Positions 62,230-64,000 of a DNA stretch of 64,000 nt are shown here, piece by piece. Both the position numbers and the translations under genes were made by a program. The notes under the pieces are model-generated. The model saw only the letters and a program-made list of their open reading frames with translations. It was not told where the DNA came from and did not search any database. Each line of letters begins with the position of its first letter. Position 1 is the first letter of the stretch. The DNA is from Viscum album (Eukaryota; Streptophyta; Magnoliopsida; Santalales; Viscaceae): the NCBI GenBank assembly GCA_963277665.1, contig OY728166.1:547457219-547521218 (forward strand), written 5' to 3'.

Positions 62230-62690
62230 ATATTGTTTTCCTATGTTGGAATCTTAGGATATGATTCATGATTTTGTTTGTTTGAAAGAGGTATTTCAGA
62301 ATAAGATGGAAAAGAATGGTTAATGGATCATGAAGAATGTTGAATGAGTAAGATGTCAACATATAAGGGCTTCAAGAGTTATGGTGAAATTCTTAAGAGT
62401 ATTAAGTCTCTATTGATTATGGGGTTACATTAGAAGAATTTTTATATTATGTGTAACCCTGATGTTTAATATAGGAGAATTTTATTCAAGGAATAGTTAT
62501 ATTTTCTTTTGTGGACATGGTTATAAAGAACCACTTGGGTTTATATGATCCTTACTTTTGAGGTAATTATGGCTTACTATATGTTATGATTGAAGTGAAA
62601 TGAATGAGATAAAATTGAGGTTAAATTATGTTATGGTTATTTTTGATGATTTTATCCCATTTTGGGGAATGGTTTGAGAATTATATAGTT
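62230..62690 (+). other. Interior spacer, no coding signal
   Basis: Aligned with 54950-55410. Nothing recognisable. Confidence 0.6.
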
Positions 62691-62694
62691 TTAG

Positions 62695-62825
62695 AAAAAG
62701 GACAACACGCAGATCGTGTGACTACCCGTCGCGTCAGACAAAGCTGCGGGAATCGAACCCACAACCAAAGTGCGACTGGTATTTATCGCCTACCACTGGA
62801 CTACGTGAAGTACCTGGTTAGTTTG
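62695..62825 (-). ncRNA. tRNA-like Pol III cassette (SINE-like), unit 2
   Basis: On the - strand: A box TAGTCCAGTGG (62793-62803), B box GGTTCGATTCC (62749-62759) and T5 at 62695-62699, all unchanged from unit 1. The T arm pairs slightly better here (GTGGG with CCCGC). Confidence 0.75.
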
Positions 62826-62839
62826 ATTGATTCTTTTTA

Positions 62840-63733
62840 GTTATATGATTTTATGAATTAAGAGTAAGTTGATTTTGGGTTATTTATAAAAATGATTAAC
62901 CTATCATGGAGGATATGTGATTATGTTAATTACTATTCAATACGAGACTTTAGGAGAAACTGATGTTGTTTGGAGATAAATGTTACGATTTAACTTGGAA
63001 GACTATCTAACTAAATCTTTCAAATATTTGGGTTTCAATCTTAGATTGGTTTACTTTGAAAAATTTTGTGGACAAATTGTTTATCGGATGGTCCTTGTTG
63101 AACTTTTGGTTTTGTTGGACAAATTTTGGAGATTATGCATAGATTTTCTTTTTAAAGGGTTATCCTTTTCTGGATTATCAGACCTTGTACTAACATTTTG
63201 GTTTTGGTTTTGGTTAAATCCTAAAGAAATGGGATGTATATAGTTCTCTTTGGTGGATTAGGTGATTCTATAGAAGTTGATTATAGTACTCTTAATGCGA
63301 ACAAGTCTCCCTAAAAACTCGTCTTTTGGAATAAAATATGAGTTTGATTAAAGAATCTAGTAAAAGTTGAAAGTCAACATGATAAGTTATTATGTTTCCT
63401 TATGAATAAATTCCTTAATAAAAAGTAACATAAAACAAAAATGTTGTCTATTAACTTTTCCTACCGGGGAATCGAATACCGTTTAACCCATCACAAGTTT
63501 GTGATTTTTTATGGTTAACTTTCTCCTAGACATGTTTTCTATTACTCTCCCTCAAGAACATGACCCTTTTCTTTTTCATCAATGTCCATATTTTTCTACA
63601 TATGGGTTAACTCGGGTGACCTCTGTACATATCTTCCTTTATTTTAAAGTGATTGTTTTACCGACTCTTGTTCTGATGTGGGACTTTCAAGGATGTTTCA
63701 AAGCTCAATTTTAAAAATTGCGAGGACGTAATT
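62840..63733 (+). other. 3' internal noncoding domain, unit 2
   Basis: Aligned with 55560-56455. The same two frames are open (62980-63243 and 63511-63714), without sign of protein-level constraint. Confidence 0.6.
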
Positions 63734-63751
63734 CCCAAAAGGGGGGAAGGA
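63734..63751 (+). promoter_or_regulatory. Polypurine tract, unit 2
   Basis: CCCAAAAGGGGGGAAGGA directly before the third LTR. Confidence 0.88.
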
Positions 63752-64000
63752 TGTAAAACCCCAGGTAAATAAAGAATATAAAATTTTCATATTTATCTAT
63801 ATTTTTGAATAAAATATTAATATGAATTTAAAGGGGATGCTATGCTCGATGGCGTACCCAACACGCAACAACGAGTTTCATGGGAATCTTACATTGCACT
63901 CTAATAATAAAATATTATTATTTTAAATGATAGTTAACATGTAGCCGTTGTATTGGCGGGAATGGATAGAAATAACTAAAATATGATTATATATGTTTTT
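63752..64000 (+). mobile_element. LTR 3 of the array, start only
   Basis: TGTAAAACCCCAGGTAAATAAAG starts a third copy, matching the first 249 bases of LTRs 1 and 2. Cut by the window end. Confidence 0.93.

Larger units (their letters stand above)
49176..64000 (+). mobile_element. Head-to-tail array of gag-only Tekay-derived elements (LTR-int-LTR-int-LTR)
   Basis: Three LTRs (49176, 56474, 63752) separated by two interiors of 2,313 and 2,311 bases, all in the same orientation. The repeat period is 7,298 and then 7,278 bases. Each interior has its own primer binding site on the left and polypurine tract on the right, so every LTR in the middle serves two units. There is no RT, integrase or protease, only a gag remnant. 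Size and layout fit a LARD-type non-autonomous derivative of the Tekay family. The third LTR is cut by the window end. Confidence 0.93.

Noticed and set aside
55700..63243. 87-codon frames at 55700-55963 and 62980-63243 as a conserved small protein
   Set aside because: About fifteen residues differ between two recent copies, mostly by amino-acid-changing substitutions, and the old copy near 27640 is interrupted. Shared ancestry explains the similarity.

Overview
This is a strongly AT-rich window from a large nuclear plant genome. It holds no intact host gene. The identifiable content is LTR retrotransposons in several states of decay, nested and tandemly arranged, with AT-rich remnants between them. 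Plant origin rests on two classes: Sirevirus-like Ty1/copia proteins, and Ty3/gypsy chromovirus proteins with a C-terminal chromodomain-like tail. The initiator-Met primer binding sites and polypurine tracts fit. The species cannot be told from the sequence.

Layout. (1) 1-5142 is the decayed internal region of a + strand Ty1/copia element: gag, protease, integrase, RT and RNase H in order, all with stops. Its 3' LTR starts at 5143 and is interrupted at 5462. (2) 5463-16901 is a complete Ty3/gypsy element of Tekay/Del type on the - strand, with LTRs of 3.6 and 3.3 kb and a 5-bp target duplication AGTTT. (3) 16902 to about 18470 resumes the copia LTR and contains a 14-bp / 27-bp / 14-bp minisatellite sandwich. 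(4) 18470-23496 is AT-rich with a worn LTR piece. (5) 23497-33141 is an old + strand relative of the Tekay LTR family: truncated 5' LTR, rearranged interior with a weak F-box-like remnant and a tRNA-like cassette, and a full 3' LTR. (6) 33142-46990 is AT-rich, with at least two very old - strand copies of the same LTR. (7) 46990-49175 is a second decayed copia element, cut off after the integrase. (8) 49176-64000 is a head-to-tail array LTR-interior-LTR-interior-LTR of a gag-only, non-autonomous derivative with 5-kb LTRs. The interiors are 2.3 kb and the repeat period is about 7.28 kb.

How the parts relate. The non-autonomous units share LTR layout, primer binding site, polypurine tract and a three-knuckle nucleocapsid with the Tekay element, so an element of that kind is the likely source of their enzymes. 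The LTR family carries structure that ordinary annotation misses: a hidden six-unit array of about 195 bp with a splice-donor-like GTAAGG motif in most units, a stem-loop with a CGTACGTACG palindrome (doubled in the gag-only form), an invariant TTTATAC-N3-GTATAAA palindrome, and an antisense Pol III type tRNA-like cassette in the interior.
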